Assembly: GCA_014058105.1 (NCBI GenBank)
Contig: JACGCM010002776.1
Coordinates: 1,054,001 to 1,118,000, forward strand
Direction: 5' to 3'
DNA length: 64,000 nucleotides
From: Kingdonia uniflora
Lineage: Eukaryota > Streptophyta > Magnoliopsida > Ranunculales > Circaeasteraceae
Numbering within the stretch: the stretch's first letter is position 1; every line of letters begins with the position of its first letter. Below the pieces are notes generated by a model. It made no database searches. It was not told the origin of the DNA and saw only the letters and a list, made by a program, of their open reading frames with translations. Positions 45,349 to 57,500 of the stretch are shown piece after piece. Made by a program: the position numbers and the translations under genes.

Positions 45349-45499
45349 CTTTATGACTCCCAAATAAATGGTTCAGTTCAGTTTCAATGTTTATGTCCTT
45401 CTAAAAGAAAAATGACATTCGTTATTATTTCAGCATAATACTGTTTAACAATAATTTGAAAAATCAACCAAAAAATGAAAATTTTGTTCATCTGCATAC

Positions 45500-46452
45500 C
45501 TGATGTTGCCACACTTGCAGTAAACATCAACAACACCACTGCTTATATACGGATTTAAACTCAACCCGTTCTTCAAAACCCAGCCATTGACTTCTCTCCC
45601 ATGTTTCTAACTCCTTAGACTCGAACATGCACTCAACACACTAGCTAAAGTATGTTCATTCCACCAAATCCCATTCTCTCTCATCTGAGCAAACAACTCC
45701 AATGCTTCCTTTACATAACCATTCTGAGCATAACCCGAGATCATTGTATTCCACGAAACAGTATCATTTAACTCAGGACCTTCCCAAAACATCTTCTGCC
45801 CCTTCTCAACCTCCCCATTTCTGCAAAACGCCGCAACCATCACATTCTTACAAATCACATCCATCCCACAACAACTCCCATTATAAACCATACACGCATC
45901 TTCAAAACAATAACATTTAGAATACATATCAATCAAAGAACTAACCGCATACTCATTCAAGTCATTCCCCGTCTTCACCATGTAACAATGCAGCTACTTC
46001 CCATATACCAAAACAGACATCTTTGCTACTTAGTTAAGCATTGTCGTTAACGTAAACTCATCTATTTTTATCCCCATTTCCTGCATTTTCCAAAAGACAT
46101 CAACCGCTTGATATTCAAATCCGTGGGTATTAGCATAACCCAATATGACGGAGTTATAAGTGACGGAGTCCTTATACGGAGCAATATCAAAGAGGGTTTT
46201 CGCTCTGGGTAAGTCATAGTAAGTAATGTGAGCTTGAATTATAGCATTCCAAGTGAAGACATTTCGTTTAGGCATTTGTTCAAACAGTTGATTAGATTCG
46301 TTTAGGTGGCCATGTTTTGAGTAGAAGGTGATGAGTAGGTTGGTCGTGAAAATGGTTGGGTGGTGACCATTTTTTGTGATATGGGCATGGTGCATTAGCC
46401 CTTGTTTTAGTGACCACTTTAACATCTGTTTTGTTAAGCAAATATCAAACAA
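45500..46452 (-). pseudogene. PPR copy 2, exon 1
   Basis: The minus strand codes HAHITKNGHHPTIFTTNLLI, FEQMPKRNVFTWNAIIQAHI, MQEMGIKIDEFTLTTMLN, then after stops near 46028 GNDLNEYAVSSLIDMYSKCY, GPELNDTVSWNTMISGYAQN and NEHTLASVLSACSS, in the PLS arrangement of PPR repeats. It ends at a CATCAG|GTATGC donor (45499-45500). Splicing to 35948 would join N-I-R to Y-T-E-S in frame. Two stops and a shift break it. Resembles At3g18840 closely. A natural start Met is not certain; ATG at 46452 opens the frame. Confidence 0.82.
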
Positions 46453-46554
46453 AAATTGTGTACCAAAAGATAGATGATACTTTGGTAAAATTAACTCACT
46501 TAATGCTCAACTATACGAAAGACATGATTAATTCTTAGATCTACCTTGCACTTC

Positions 46555-46986
46555 GAGCATCTCCAACAAGCAATTGAGTGTGGGTTGGTGCACGTGGCCC
46601 ACTTTGTTAGGCCCTAAAAAACCCAACCCACACTCTACTCTCCCAGCAGTTGCTGATAACGTAGCGGGTCTTTTTTTAATACAAATAATTGTTTAGTCCG
46701 CGCGGTATTCTTTACTCTACACAGTTATTCATCTCCTTACACACACCAATAAATAAATATTTAATTTACGCAGTGTAATTTAGTCTCCAAGTCCGTGAGG
46801 TGTTTTAAACTCATTACACCATTTTTTTGAGTTTCAGCTCCCCACACCCAATTGAGTTTTGATAGTGTCATGCAAGTAACTTACACCCATTTTTTCAACT
46901 GCTGGGAGCTCAAAAGTATGACTTCAAAGTTTGATCTGAAAAAATTATCAAACCCAAACCCATTTTTCCAACTGCTGGAGATGCTC
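46555..46986. mobile_element. Small TIR element (MITE, 432 bp)
   Basis: Imperfect inverted ends GAGCATCTCCAACA and TGGAGATGCTC, with inner inverted similarity (CAATTGAGTGTGGG against CCCACACCCAATTGAG). No coding capacity. The end sequence is of the Harbinger/Tourist kind; flanks TTC/TTA are not a perfect duplication. Confidence 0.65.
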
Positions 46987-47803
46987 TTACAAATTGCTAC
47001 TATGAAAACACTCTCAAGCCCCAAATGCTCCAACAATGCCTTATCATATTAGTTGAAATTTCATGTCAGTTCCATTCTTAAAAATAAGTTGAACTGAAAA
47101 CTACCCTTCTAATAAAAACTGCCCATGAAACAAATAGACGCGTCTCTTCTATTTTAGAACTAGTGTATTCTCCTTACGTATGTCTAGTCCAACACTTAGA
47201 ACACCTCCAACATAATCGTATGTGATTCTGGTTTCGTATACCAGTATACATGAATAGCATACTATTTTGGTCCAACAAGGAGTTACGATTTTTCACCCGC
47301 GCGCTGAACCTTTCAGCTCTAATAGAAAAAAGGCGAATGATTTGTTGAAGAAACATATAGGAGCACCTCTAACATAAGAGTACGTTGTTAAGGTTTTTCC
47401 ATACTTTTGCAAAAAAAAACTCATCCAACAGGGGTATGGGGTTCAGTGTACTCACTCATATACCCCTCTAAAGTATGCAAAATCTAAACTTGGAGAGGAG
47501 TATCTGCATATCGCCTAGGCGCTGAACCGTTCAGCGCCCGACAACTTTTAATTATAGCTGTCAAAGCGTTGAACCGTTCAGGGAGCATAAGTTTTTTTTC
47601 CCCAAACTCTAGGCGCTCTTCAGTAAAGTGCTTACACTCTGTGACCACAACTTCCCTCTCCAACGGCTAGTTTTTTTTATTTCACCTAAATTCTTCAAAT
47701 AAAAATGGTAGTTTCTTAAATTCTCCTTTAATTAATTTTTTCACCCCTTTCAATCTAGTTATCATTATCAACTCTCTACCATCTCAAGTTCTATCAACTT
47801 CAA

Positions 47804-48986
47804 ATGGATAACAAATTTTCCCATTATTCATACTCTCAATACGTTCTATCAGCACAACTTCCGGAATCACCGAACTACTCCATGCCGCCGCATTCCTTTT
47901 CCACACCACCCAACGTGTTTGTCAACGAAAAGAAAAGTGATAATAGTTGTTGGACCGAACTTGAGGATCAAACGCTTGCTAAATATTAGGTTACACACTC
48001 GCATTATGCTCAAAACGGTAACTAATAAGATGAATCCAAGTTTTGGGGGAAAATAGTAAACGACTATGAAGAAACAAGTGGTGTGAAAACCCTACAAGAA
48101 TCGCCTTGAAATAACGTTAGGGGGAAAATCCAACGGCAAACTGCAATTTTTGTGTCCTGCGTTATTAAAGTTTGCGAGGCGAAGCATAGCAGGATTGGAA
48201 ATGAACACAACGAGGTACGTTTCAATTTATATGACATATATGTTTGTTTAAATTTGGCACATTAATTTATTTCGTTAAGTGATTAATTTTTTTTCTTTGT
48301 ACGTAGTATGACTATGCGGATACTATGTTTGAGAAAACGTTTAAAATTGAGAACAATCGAAAACCACACAAGTTGGGTTTCAAACATATTTGACATATTA
48401 TGAAGAAGCATCCAAGATGGAATCTAGATATCCTCCATAGAAACGTCCATGAAATGCAAGTTGGCGGCGGCTCTAAGTCCAGCTCTAAGGCACAAAAAAT
48501 ATCTTCAAATGCAAGTCTGAGGGTTTCAATAGGTTCGAACCCCGATAGCTAAGTTGGCGATGACAATAAAGTGACAGATCAGGTTTATTCATCTCTGGGG
48601 TTAATAAATAGGCCAACGGAGGGATAAATGAAAAATGGCAAAATAACCTTTTGATGATGTTTGAAAAGGCGATCAAGGCCCATGAGGGTATAATGGAAAT
48701 GGTTGGAAATAGTGTCAAGCTAAGACAAGAAGAAGGGGAAACAAAGAAGGCCATGATGGTGAAACATCTCGAGCTATACTAGAAAAAGCAAGAAAGGGAA
48801 CAACAAATTCGAGACATGAAGATTATAAAAAAGGATTTGTATGGAATGGATAGAGATACCGCCATGTGTTGGCAAATGTTGAAGAACGAAATGATTACAA
48901 AGATGATGGCAAAACACAATGTCACGAGTATGTCAAGTACTAGGGGTGGTATTGATAATATGTCTAATCAAAAGGATGTAGTTTAA
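47804..48986 (+). pseudogene. PIF/Harbinger Myb-like accessory protein, decayed
   Basis: Opens MDNKFSHYSYSQYVLSAQLP and reaches NSCWTELEDQTLAKY, the start of a SANT/Myb-like domain. After stops it continues FWGKIVNDYEETSG, then RPTEG where the family has RPxGRKKAK, and ends in a Lys/Glu/Met-rich coiled region. This is the layout of the PIF ORF often annotated in plants as NAM-associated or glutathione S-transferase T3-like protein. In the related Ping/Pong system the Myb-like partner is needed with the transposase. Many stops; inactive. Confidence 0.75.
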
Positions 48987-49180
48987 ATTTTAATTATGTT
49001 TTTCAATAAATATGTCAATTATTTTGAAATGCATTGCAATATTTTTAGTTTGGAATGAATTGCAACTTATAAAGTTTGGAGCATTAGTGAAATTGAAATA
49101 ACGTATATAGACATGAAAAGAAATTACAAGTACAAATTATTGAATTTGAAATAACAACTCAAACATTACGTCTGGAAAAT

Positions 49181-49409
49181 TTCTAACAATGCTCTATGAG
49201 ATCGGCTTGGAGTTCAAAATGTTTATTTTCATTTCGGTACTTCAAATGTTCCCCAAGATATCTATCGAAGTCGTTGTTCGTAGAAATACCTCAAAAGCTT
49301 TATGGTGGATACACGAATGGGTCCTTCTCATCATCATACTTGTAATCATGTGTCACCCAATCACGTTCATCGTTGGTAATCATATTATGCAAAACAATGC
49401 ACTTGTACA
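49181..49409 (-). pseudogene. PIF/Harbinger transposase, C-terminal part
   Basis: The minus strand codes YKCIVLHNMITNDERDWVTH then D-Y-K-Y-D-D-E and HFELQADLIEHC, the usual end of plant Harbinger nucleases. It is separated from the rest (60665-59679) by RT4, whose target duplication GTACA is at 49405-49409. A stop follows the V-Y-P-P segment. Confidence 0.85.
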
Positions 49410-50153
49410 TGTAGTGGCTTATTTCGCATCTCGGATTCATGCATCATCTTCGACTAACATACGAACTTTCAACCTCATCAACATAGCACGTGACACAATC
49501 AGAATCAAGACAATAACATCAAGAAACAGTTGCAACATGTGTTTCTCAACCAACACCACTCACCCATGATACTTTTCGTACTCTTGGTTGAGAGTCGTTT
49601 TGTAAAAGCTTATTTCGCATCTCTGACTTATGCTTCATCCTCGACCTCATCAACATACATGAAGCACTACTAAAGACATATTTAGTATCCCTAAGCTCGA
49701 GTCCTCACTTTGGACCTCTACATTAGCAGTTCAAGTTAAGCAAATGTACAGTCATCCATAAAGTCATTATGCAGCAACAAGGATCAGAACGTTACACAAT
49801 CTGTTCAGAGAATAATAAAACATATATTTTGTAATGTCCATCATTAAGAATCTTAATGGTCATCAAACAATCATATTATAAGACCTATAAATAGAACCAG
49901 AGAATTCGAGATGAGGGATGGAGGAATTTTCACTCTAACATTTCATATACTCAGAACAGTTATTATAATAAACAAGCAATCTCAATAATATCATGTTCTC
50001 TTTCTCAAAATCTTCAAGAGAGGTCGTGGTTTTTAACTTATTCAAAGTTTTTCCATGCTAAATTGTCTTGCTAATTATTATTCACTGTTCTTGAATGTTC
50101 TAAACACATCTAGTGTAAAGGCTAAGTCTGATTCCCAGAATTAGGTTATTATA
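49410..50153 (+). repeat. RT4 5' LTR
   Basis: TATA box TATAAATAG at 49886-49894. It contains an inner imperfect repeat of its own start (at about 49605) preceded by GGTTGAGAG, like the PPT-LTR junction. Confidence 0.87.
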
Positions 50154-50173
50154 TTTGGCACCGTTTGTGGGAA
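50154..50173 (+). other. RT4 primer-binding site
   Basis: TTTGGCACCGTTTGTGGGAA directly after the 5' LTR, as in RT1 and RT3. Confidence 0.72.
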
Positions 50174-50225
50174 ATAAAGTTCTCAAACCCATTATCTCGA
50201 AAACCGTTGATCATCTTCTTTCAGA

Positions 50226-50354
50226 ATGATACCTCTAGGTCAGAACACGCCGATTATTCTAGCAGAAGAAAATGTCGCCCTAGCAGAGCTGAGAGCTAAT
50301 TTGAACTCCGAAGCAAACAGTCATCGAAAGAAACTCCTGTGCATTGGGAGCTAG
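50226..50354 (+). pseudogene. RT4 gag N-terminal stub
   Basis: An ATG opens MIPLGQNTPIILAEENVALA, then ELRANLNSEA, alignable with RT3 gag (IAELRTNLN). It ends in TAG at 50352, right where the inverted block begins. Confidence 0.6.
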
Positions 50355-51785
50355 ATACAGGAAGTAAACGAGCTTCTTTATCTTGCATGGACAAGTCGTG
50401 ACATTGACCGACCCATCGTCTTTTATTTCTGTTAGATTGGCTGATAGTTTGAGTCTCAATGAAGTGGCTGAGGGATATATGGTATAAATACTTTTCCTCT
50501 GCCGGTTCTTCGATCTGTATGGCTTATGTTGGAAGTTTGTAACTCCTATTCTTGTAACTCTTCATGTCCACGATGAATTCATACATTCGTCCATCCGCAA
50601 AAATATACTCCAACAGACATTGTAAAGCAAAACAATGTTCTGTCTTATGATGTCAGACTTTGTAGTGAATGCAATAGGGTTTGTTCTCAATGGGTTGAAA
50701 ATATTGTGTATTGCAAAAATACTTATCCTTCTAGAGTATAAAATAAATACTGGCTATGGTTACATTCATCATGGAAAGATAGGGTTTTGGTAAGTTACTA
50801 CCCTTTCGAGGTCGTTCATCATTAGATTTTGTTTGCTTTCCTGTCCCCTCCCTGATCAGCAGTACTGTTAAAATCTTGGCCTGTGGATTGATCTATAATT
50901 GTCAATGTTGATTTCTAAGTTTTTTGTCTGTCAGACACCATTCTTTCGAGATCGATATATCCAATAACTTTTTCGATCATGTCCTCCAAAGTTGTAGGCT
51001 TGTTTAGGACAAGGTACTCATTTGCCCTTCCATCGATGAGTAAAGCGTTGGTGAAAGCTGAAATAGTAATCTTCTGATAGAGCCGATCTACTTTTTGAGC
51101 TAACTCCTGGAATTTCTTAGTAAATGTCTAGAGCTTCTCTCCTGGCATTTACTTAAGGCTGAAAAGAGAATATAGATTCTCTTCTTTGACTATGTTGTGC
51201 GAGTAATTCTTGATGAAGTGTTCGCGTAATTGCTCAAAAGTTGTAATGGATACCTCAGGTAGCGTGTGGAACCATCGCAGGGGTTTGCCAAATAAATTAG
51301 AGGAAAATAGCCGGCATAGAATGTGATTAGATGTTGAATATAAGCCTAAAGCGTCCTGAAACTCATGAACGTGCTCCATGGGATCCGTCCCTTTGTATTT
51401 TTGAATCTTCAGAGTATGAAACCCAGTTAGGACCTCGCCATCCAGTAGCTCCTGTGCGATTGGGCTCTAATATAATCTGTTATGGATTAATTTGGTGGTG
51501 TGAGTTTGAGTTTCGAGCAATTCTTTGATTCACTTTTCAACATGTTCTTGAGTCATATATTGTTGAGCTGTAGTGGCTGGGCGTATGACGCGTCCTTCTC
51601 TAGGATTGTAGTCGCCACTTCCCTCACTTAAGCAATCTTTCGCTGAATCTCAAACTCTTCAAGGTGGATTCTCAGTTTGTCAGACTCCTGCAAGGCCGCT
51701 ATCGACCTCCCGGTGGACCTCCTAGATCGGGATAGGCTCCCTTTTGCGCGGATGATGGTTGGATCGAAGTGCACCTCCTAAGTTA
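50355..51785 (-). pseudogene. RT4 gag-protease block in inverted orientation
   Basis: The minus strand codes a readable gag core: HVHEFQDALGLYSTSNHILC, FGKPLRWFHTLPEVSITTFE and IDGRANEYLVLNKPTTLED (about 51379-51000); the knuckle-region equivalent NKPYCIHYKV (about 50660); and MQDKEARLLPV near 50360, in the order gag to protease. It resembles RT1/RT3 gag but faces against its own LTRs. Turning this block around would place it directly after the gag stub, in the right order. Confidence 0.78.
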
Positions 51786-51799
51786 TTACTTTTTGGTGG

Positions 51800-52560
51800 T
51801 TGGTTACTGATGTTGCTAAAAGAAAGATAGAAGAGGACCAAAATAAACATAACAAAAACATAAATGAAGCTTGGAACAAGGTATCTGCTCTAGAGTATAC
51901 CATACAGCTGTTGGGGTTAGACATCTTGGAGTATCAATCAGAAAACGTAAAATTGCGTGATACGAATACCAAGTTAAATGCTGATCTTTTGAAGCCAGAA
52001 ATAAGTCTTGATGACATTAAGGTAAATAGTGGTCATCATGAGGCTGAAATGGAGGGTTCAATATCTTTGATTTACCACATGGATGAATTTATGGCAGTGT
52101 TGGAGACTAAGCACGATGTGACGTTGGCTGAAAAACTAGCTGTGGAACACCGTTGCGACAGTTTGGAGGCTTCATTGAAGGAAGCGAATAGAAAACTTGA
52201 TGAGTTTGTTCTTAGTGATAGAGTCAAGAGTGAGGTATGTAATGAATATGAGAGAAAGATGACAGCAATGCTCTCTTTTTTGTATCTGTGTTCAATAGAT
52301 TAGGGGCGGAGAGTAAAATGGTGTTTGACGGTTTAGTTACAAAAGGTGTACAGTGTGAAATAAGGTTGACTCGATCGGAGCACCTAGATCCCATGGTGCA
52401 AGAATTGGTGCTCTTAAAAAGAGGATGATTAGGGAAGGAAAACAAATTGTCATTGAGAGAATGCTAGAGTTTATACGCAAGCATTTGTATCGGCATGGGG
52501 AGAGTTCGAGGGGTGATGATGTGATCGAGAGTTTGAGCGATAGTGATTGATGATATGAAA
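51800..52560 (+). pseudogene. RT4 accessory coiled-coil fragment, inverted block
   Basis: An open stretch 51800-52303 codes a Glu/Lys/Leu-rich coiled coil (EDQNKHNKNINEAWNKVSAL, LAEKLAVEHRCDSLEASLKE), like the C-terminal part of RT3's antisense ORF (26438-26743). It lies beside the integrase, on the strand opposite to it, as in RT3. It shares the flipped orientation of the integrase block. Confidence 0.65.
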
Positions 52561-52697
52561 GCTTGTAAGACTATAATAAATATAAAACTATTTAAAAAGT
52601 AAAGTTAACGATCTGTATATCTGTGTACTGACCTTTGTACGAACCAATTGTATTGTTGTCATCTTGTTTGGCATTTATTCAAATGATAAGAGGGTGG

Positions 52698-52901
52698 TTT
52701 GGCCGAAACAACAAACAATTTGTCATGTATAGAGCATCAGTTTGGCCGAAGCAACAAACGATCTGTAATGTATAGAGGATCAGTTTGGCTGAAGCAACAA
52801 ACTATCTGTAATCTATAGAGGATCAGTTTGGCTGAAGCAACAAACGATCTGTAATGTATAGAGGATCAGTTTGGCTGAAGCAATAAACGATTTGTAATCT
52901 G
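52698..52901. repeat. 43-bp tandem repeat, about 5 units
   Basis: Units start at 52698, 52741, 52784, 52827 and 52870, exactly 43 bp apart: TTTGGCTGAAGCAACAAACG then ATCTGTAATGTATAGAGGATCAG. It lies between the accessory ORF and the integrase end. Confidence 0.93.
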
Positions 52902-53129
52902 CATATAGAAGTACTTGTTTGATATATTAGAAAATTACTATAATGTGGGGCAATCAGACACAAATATTTCATTGTTGTAAGATTGATGTACAAAGGATGT
53001 TAGATAGAGTACTGTATGAAATAGTAGAAAGTAATCAGATGTATGAGGATCAATGATAAGTATTTCATTGATGCAAGATCGACATACAAGATGATAGATT
53101 TATTTAGAAAAGTACACTGTGATAGAGTA

Positions 53130-54540
53130 TTATCTTCGATATAGCTTCAATCTCCTCGTGTTCCAAGGATTAGGTACTCGTTCCCCATTTTCAGTGGCGT
53201 GATCGTAAAAACCAATGCAACTTTTTCCAATAATGATAAAAGGACCTTCCCAATTTTTGGCCAGTTTTTTAGCATTGACTTCTTTTCTGTGTTTGGAAAC
53301 TTCTCGAAGGATGAGATCTTTGATTTCAAACTCTCTATGACGAACTCGTTTGTTATAAGATCGGTCTAAGGCTTGATGGTATCTTTCCAAATTCATGATT
53401 GCTCTATCTCTGGTCTCTTCGATCGAATTAATGTTACATGCCAACTGGAATTCATTTTCTTCATCTATCGTGGTATAGTCGCGCAATGGGTAATAATATT
53501 GAGTGGGGATGATTGCCTATGTACCATATGCTAGGAGGAACGACGTGCATCCAGTTGGTACCTGAAGAGTTGTGCAATATACCCATAAAATATGTGGTAA
53601 TTCTTGGACCTAATTGACCTTTTTCTCTATCAAGCGCTTTTTTAATCCATCCACAATAGTGCGATTAGTGATTTCTGCCAGACCATTTCCTTGTGAGTAA
53701 TATGGATTGGAAGGAGAGTGGATGATGTTGTGCTGATTGAGGAATTCAATGACTCTGGAGCCAGCGAATTGAGGTTTATTGTAGATTTTGATGAGATGGG
53801 GCCAGTTAAACCGGATGATGATGGTTTCCCATATAAACTTGATGACTTCATCTTCTCGTATGTGACATAGAGGGACTACTTCTACCCATTTAGTGAAGTA
53901 ATCTATTGCTACTAGGAGATGCTTCTTTTTGCCTGGTGCAGTGGGGAATTCTCTTACGAGGTCGAGGGCCCATCTTCTAAATGGGCAAACCACGTTGCTG
54001 GAATGGAGTTCTAATGCTGAAGCTCGAATTTAGGGGCCATGTCATTGGCAGGCATCACACTTGCTTACAAGTTCAATGGCTTGAGCTTTCATTTTAGGCT
54101 AAAAGACTCCTTGGGTAAGAACATGATTGGCTAGAGATCGTCCTGTAGCGTAGGAACCATAAGTACCTTCGTGGAGTTTGTGCAAGAAGTTGTGAGCCTC
54201 TTTGTTTGATAAGCACTCGAGATATGGTCCTGTGACCAAAATCTTGTAAAAGAGACCATTTTCCACGATGTATCATTTTGTATTATCAAGTATGCGTCGT
54301 CTTTCAGTAGGATCTTTAGGGAGTTCGTCGTCAAACTTGTTATAAGGTCTGATATATGTGAGAAAAGGTCATATCCAATTGTCTTCGTCCTCTTCAATGC
54401 CCCCAATATTAACAAAATTTGAGCTTATGATGTTAATGTTGGGGGTGGATAGTATTTCAATCTTGAGATATCGAGCTTCTATGCCGAGGACTCCTGCCAG
54501 ATAAGCCAGGGAATCAGAATGTCTATTTTCTCCACGGGGT
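53130..54540 (-). pseudogene. RT4 RNase H-integrase block in inverted orientation
   Basis: The minus strand codes the integrase core (53993-53610): DYFTKWVEVVPLCHI, then IYNKPQF where DNGTQF is usual (second acidic residue lost), then NPYYSQGNGLAEITNRTIVD. The C-terminal domain (53486-53130) has YNKRVRHREFEIKDLILREV, KNWEGPFIII and NTRRLKLYRR. The H2C2 zinc-binding and RNase H ends lie at about 54000-54540 with breaks. No RT core was found. Order relative to the coiled-coil fragment is as in RT3. Confidence 0.8.
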
Positions 54541-54599
54541 GAGTGATTAATTTAAATTTAAATTCAGAAAGAGGTTTGCCATCAGAATGAGAACATAAT

Positions 54600-57500
54600 T
54601 GAATTTAGATTGAGAAACCTGTCTACTCTCACTCCTTAAAAGTTTTTTCTAAATTGAATTTAAATTGCCTTATCTCATATTCAGTTTTATTAAGTACTTG
54701 TTGAATACGGGCCACAAAATCCCTCACTCTACTCAATGTTCTCTCCAATTCCAAATTAGTTTTTCTCAATCGCTCTATCTTCTACACAGATTACAAATAC
54801 CTTGTTATCATACAGACATTCAAGAAGAACATATTTCAAAACATCAATCCAACTTAAGCAGTTTAAAACAATACAAAGTACAATCATATCAAAATCAAGC
54901 AAACTGTATAACTTCAAAAACAGAATACCAAAGAACGTTTAAAGATTCTTGCTGATTTCTACCTCAGAAGGAGGCTCCAACGTTTTCTCAACAGGATGGA
55001 CTGGATCAGTATGTTCTGACAGGGAGCATACCATTAATTAACAGTTCGAAGATAGGATATTGGTTAGTAAAAAAATAATCAATGTTACTTACGCGGGTTA
55101 TAATATTTATGGTTCAGAACGAGCGCTGGTTCATCTGGAACCTACATACAGTTGCCCCTACCCATATAAGGTGATTGTTCCATGGTCTACCTACAGATTC
55201 AAAATCAAAATTTTGTTGGCCTTGATGAATCACTATACAGGTGACCACTACTTCGACCTTTGACATATTTCTATTTATAAAATTTCAACACATCATTGGT
55301 TTCGAACTGCTTGGTAGTCCATTCCTTTCTCCATTTCTTATTCAGTGCCTCACATACCCTTATCATCTCATATAGATTCCCATTCAGCTGGGCAGGGCAA
55401 CACTATAATACATTCATGACCCCTTTTTGAAAGAAGGTCAAAGGAATCTTAAGGCCATACACGACCTGATTCAAATAACATAAAAGCCCTCCACTCGGGC
55501 CTAATTGTCCGAGGCCATTATAGTACGAGAGATTCACATCCTCACTAATCCCTCTCTCATTTTTCTACTTCTCTAAATAAGAGACTTGGTAATATACTGC
55601 CTCCTTCCCTTTTCCAGAGACATAGGCCCTAAACCAGCGACCTTGGTCCTCCAGATAACTTCCCCATTCTCCTTGTAATTTTTTTTTGTATTTTAAAAAT
55701 TATTTTCTTATATCTACTCCCTTTGGGTATATGACAATTAATTTATCTTTCTCTTTTCTATCCTCTATCTCTTTCTCTATCTTACTGGTTTCCCCAACTT
55801 CTCCAGTCACCTCTACACTATTTATAATCTCTTCCCTGACACTGCACTCGTCCTCCCTCCCCGACGAGGATGTTTATTTCAAGCTTGAAAATACTGCAAA
55901 TTAACTTATGGGAATACTAGGTTTGGAACGCATACTGGACCTACAGATATACAAAATATTTTATCATTATCTCTACTTTACATATTAAACCACACATATA
56001 GTACAAACAACCTCACCCATATTTTTACTCAGTCTGTACGCTTGCTTTTCCCATAAACAAAATGCAATCATTTCAAGTTTCCCTCTTCTTCTCCAAACAA
56101 ACATTTTCTCTCTCTACAGTCTATTCATATATCAAAGCTTTTACACTACAAAGTTCTCTAATCAATTATCTAGATATCTTAAAACCCCTATATTATCAAA
56201 CTTCTGAATCCCTCAATCTAAGAGGATACACAGACACTACCATACATATTACTAACAAAAAGCAAATAAAAAAAAGATACATATCACCAACCTGTACTTG
56301 ATGAACAACATACATCTGCTTTACCCGGACGTCTTACCGTGATTGACCGTTCCCATCACTTTTCCACATGTTTTATCTCACTCAATGAACTTTTCTCTCT
56401 CAGACCAAACTCAGAACTCAAATGCTTCCTCCCTTTGGAGATAGGATTTGCACACCCTTTTTCTCTCTCTAGAACTGTTGATAATTTATGAGGGAGAGAG
56501 ATATGAGTTTTTATACTCTCCTTCAGTTTTCGAAATGACGGCTCCTTCTGACATGCGTCAGCCATCCCTACTATCTCTACAGGCACGTCTTTTTGGGTAA
56601 CAACATTATCATGACTTCTGTGATAACGTCCATTATTATCACGTCTGTTTCTATTGTCTGCCATTAAAAATTATGCACCTCTTCCTCAACACAGGACAAA
56701 CGATCAATCACCATACTTTTATACTCTACCAAGATCGTACAACATTCCTAAAATAGTTCAATATTCAAAATTTGAAGATATCCAAACAGTTGTTAAAATT
56801 TTACAATAGTCATCCATAATATACGCACACATACAATAAAGCAAAATACTTTATTCTTATTCATTTCAGATTGACGCATCAACTATGCCTCGTCTTACAT
56901 TTATTGGAATACAATACTGAATACTAAAAGCAGATTACTTATTACGAGCTCTTGCATCTCGAGCTTACCGAGCTCTATAGTTACATTTGAAACAACCCAG
57001 ATGGTTCACCTCCCCATATGGAATTATCTCTCCTCTTGCTGCCCTTGCATCCTCTTCAGCAAGTTTGTCACATGCGAGCTGCCGAGCAGTCATTTCTCAT
57101 ATTGTGGCATCCAGTATAGACTTACGAAACATATTGCGCCAGAAAAAACGATCATACTCTGCACGCCTGCCTTTATCATCTAAACCGGTCAAATCCAATG
57201 GCCATTCCGGTAACACAACATCATAAGGCAGTCGACAAAAATATCACTCACGAAGTTTAGCAACATTTATATGAAACCTACCATTTGCTACTTGATGAGC
57301 ACGCTGAGTGTGCGCCCTCACCATGGATACTCACACTGCCTCCACAGTAAATTAATCTTACAGAAGATACAAGACATAATAGCCAAGAATCCTACTTTAT
57401 ATAGTCACTTGGAAGATCTTTGCAAATCCAAATCACCCTACAGATTTTGTTGAAGGATATATTTTCTAAGAAATTTTTTGGGACAACAGAATATCAACAA

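Noticed and set aside
52698..52901. CRISPR-like array
   Set aside because: Exact 43-bp head-to-tail period with no spacers; a minisatellite.
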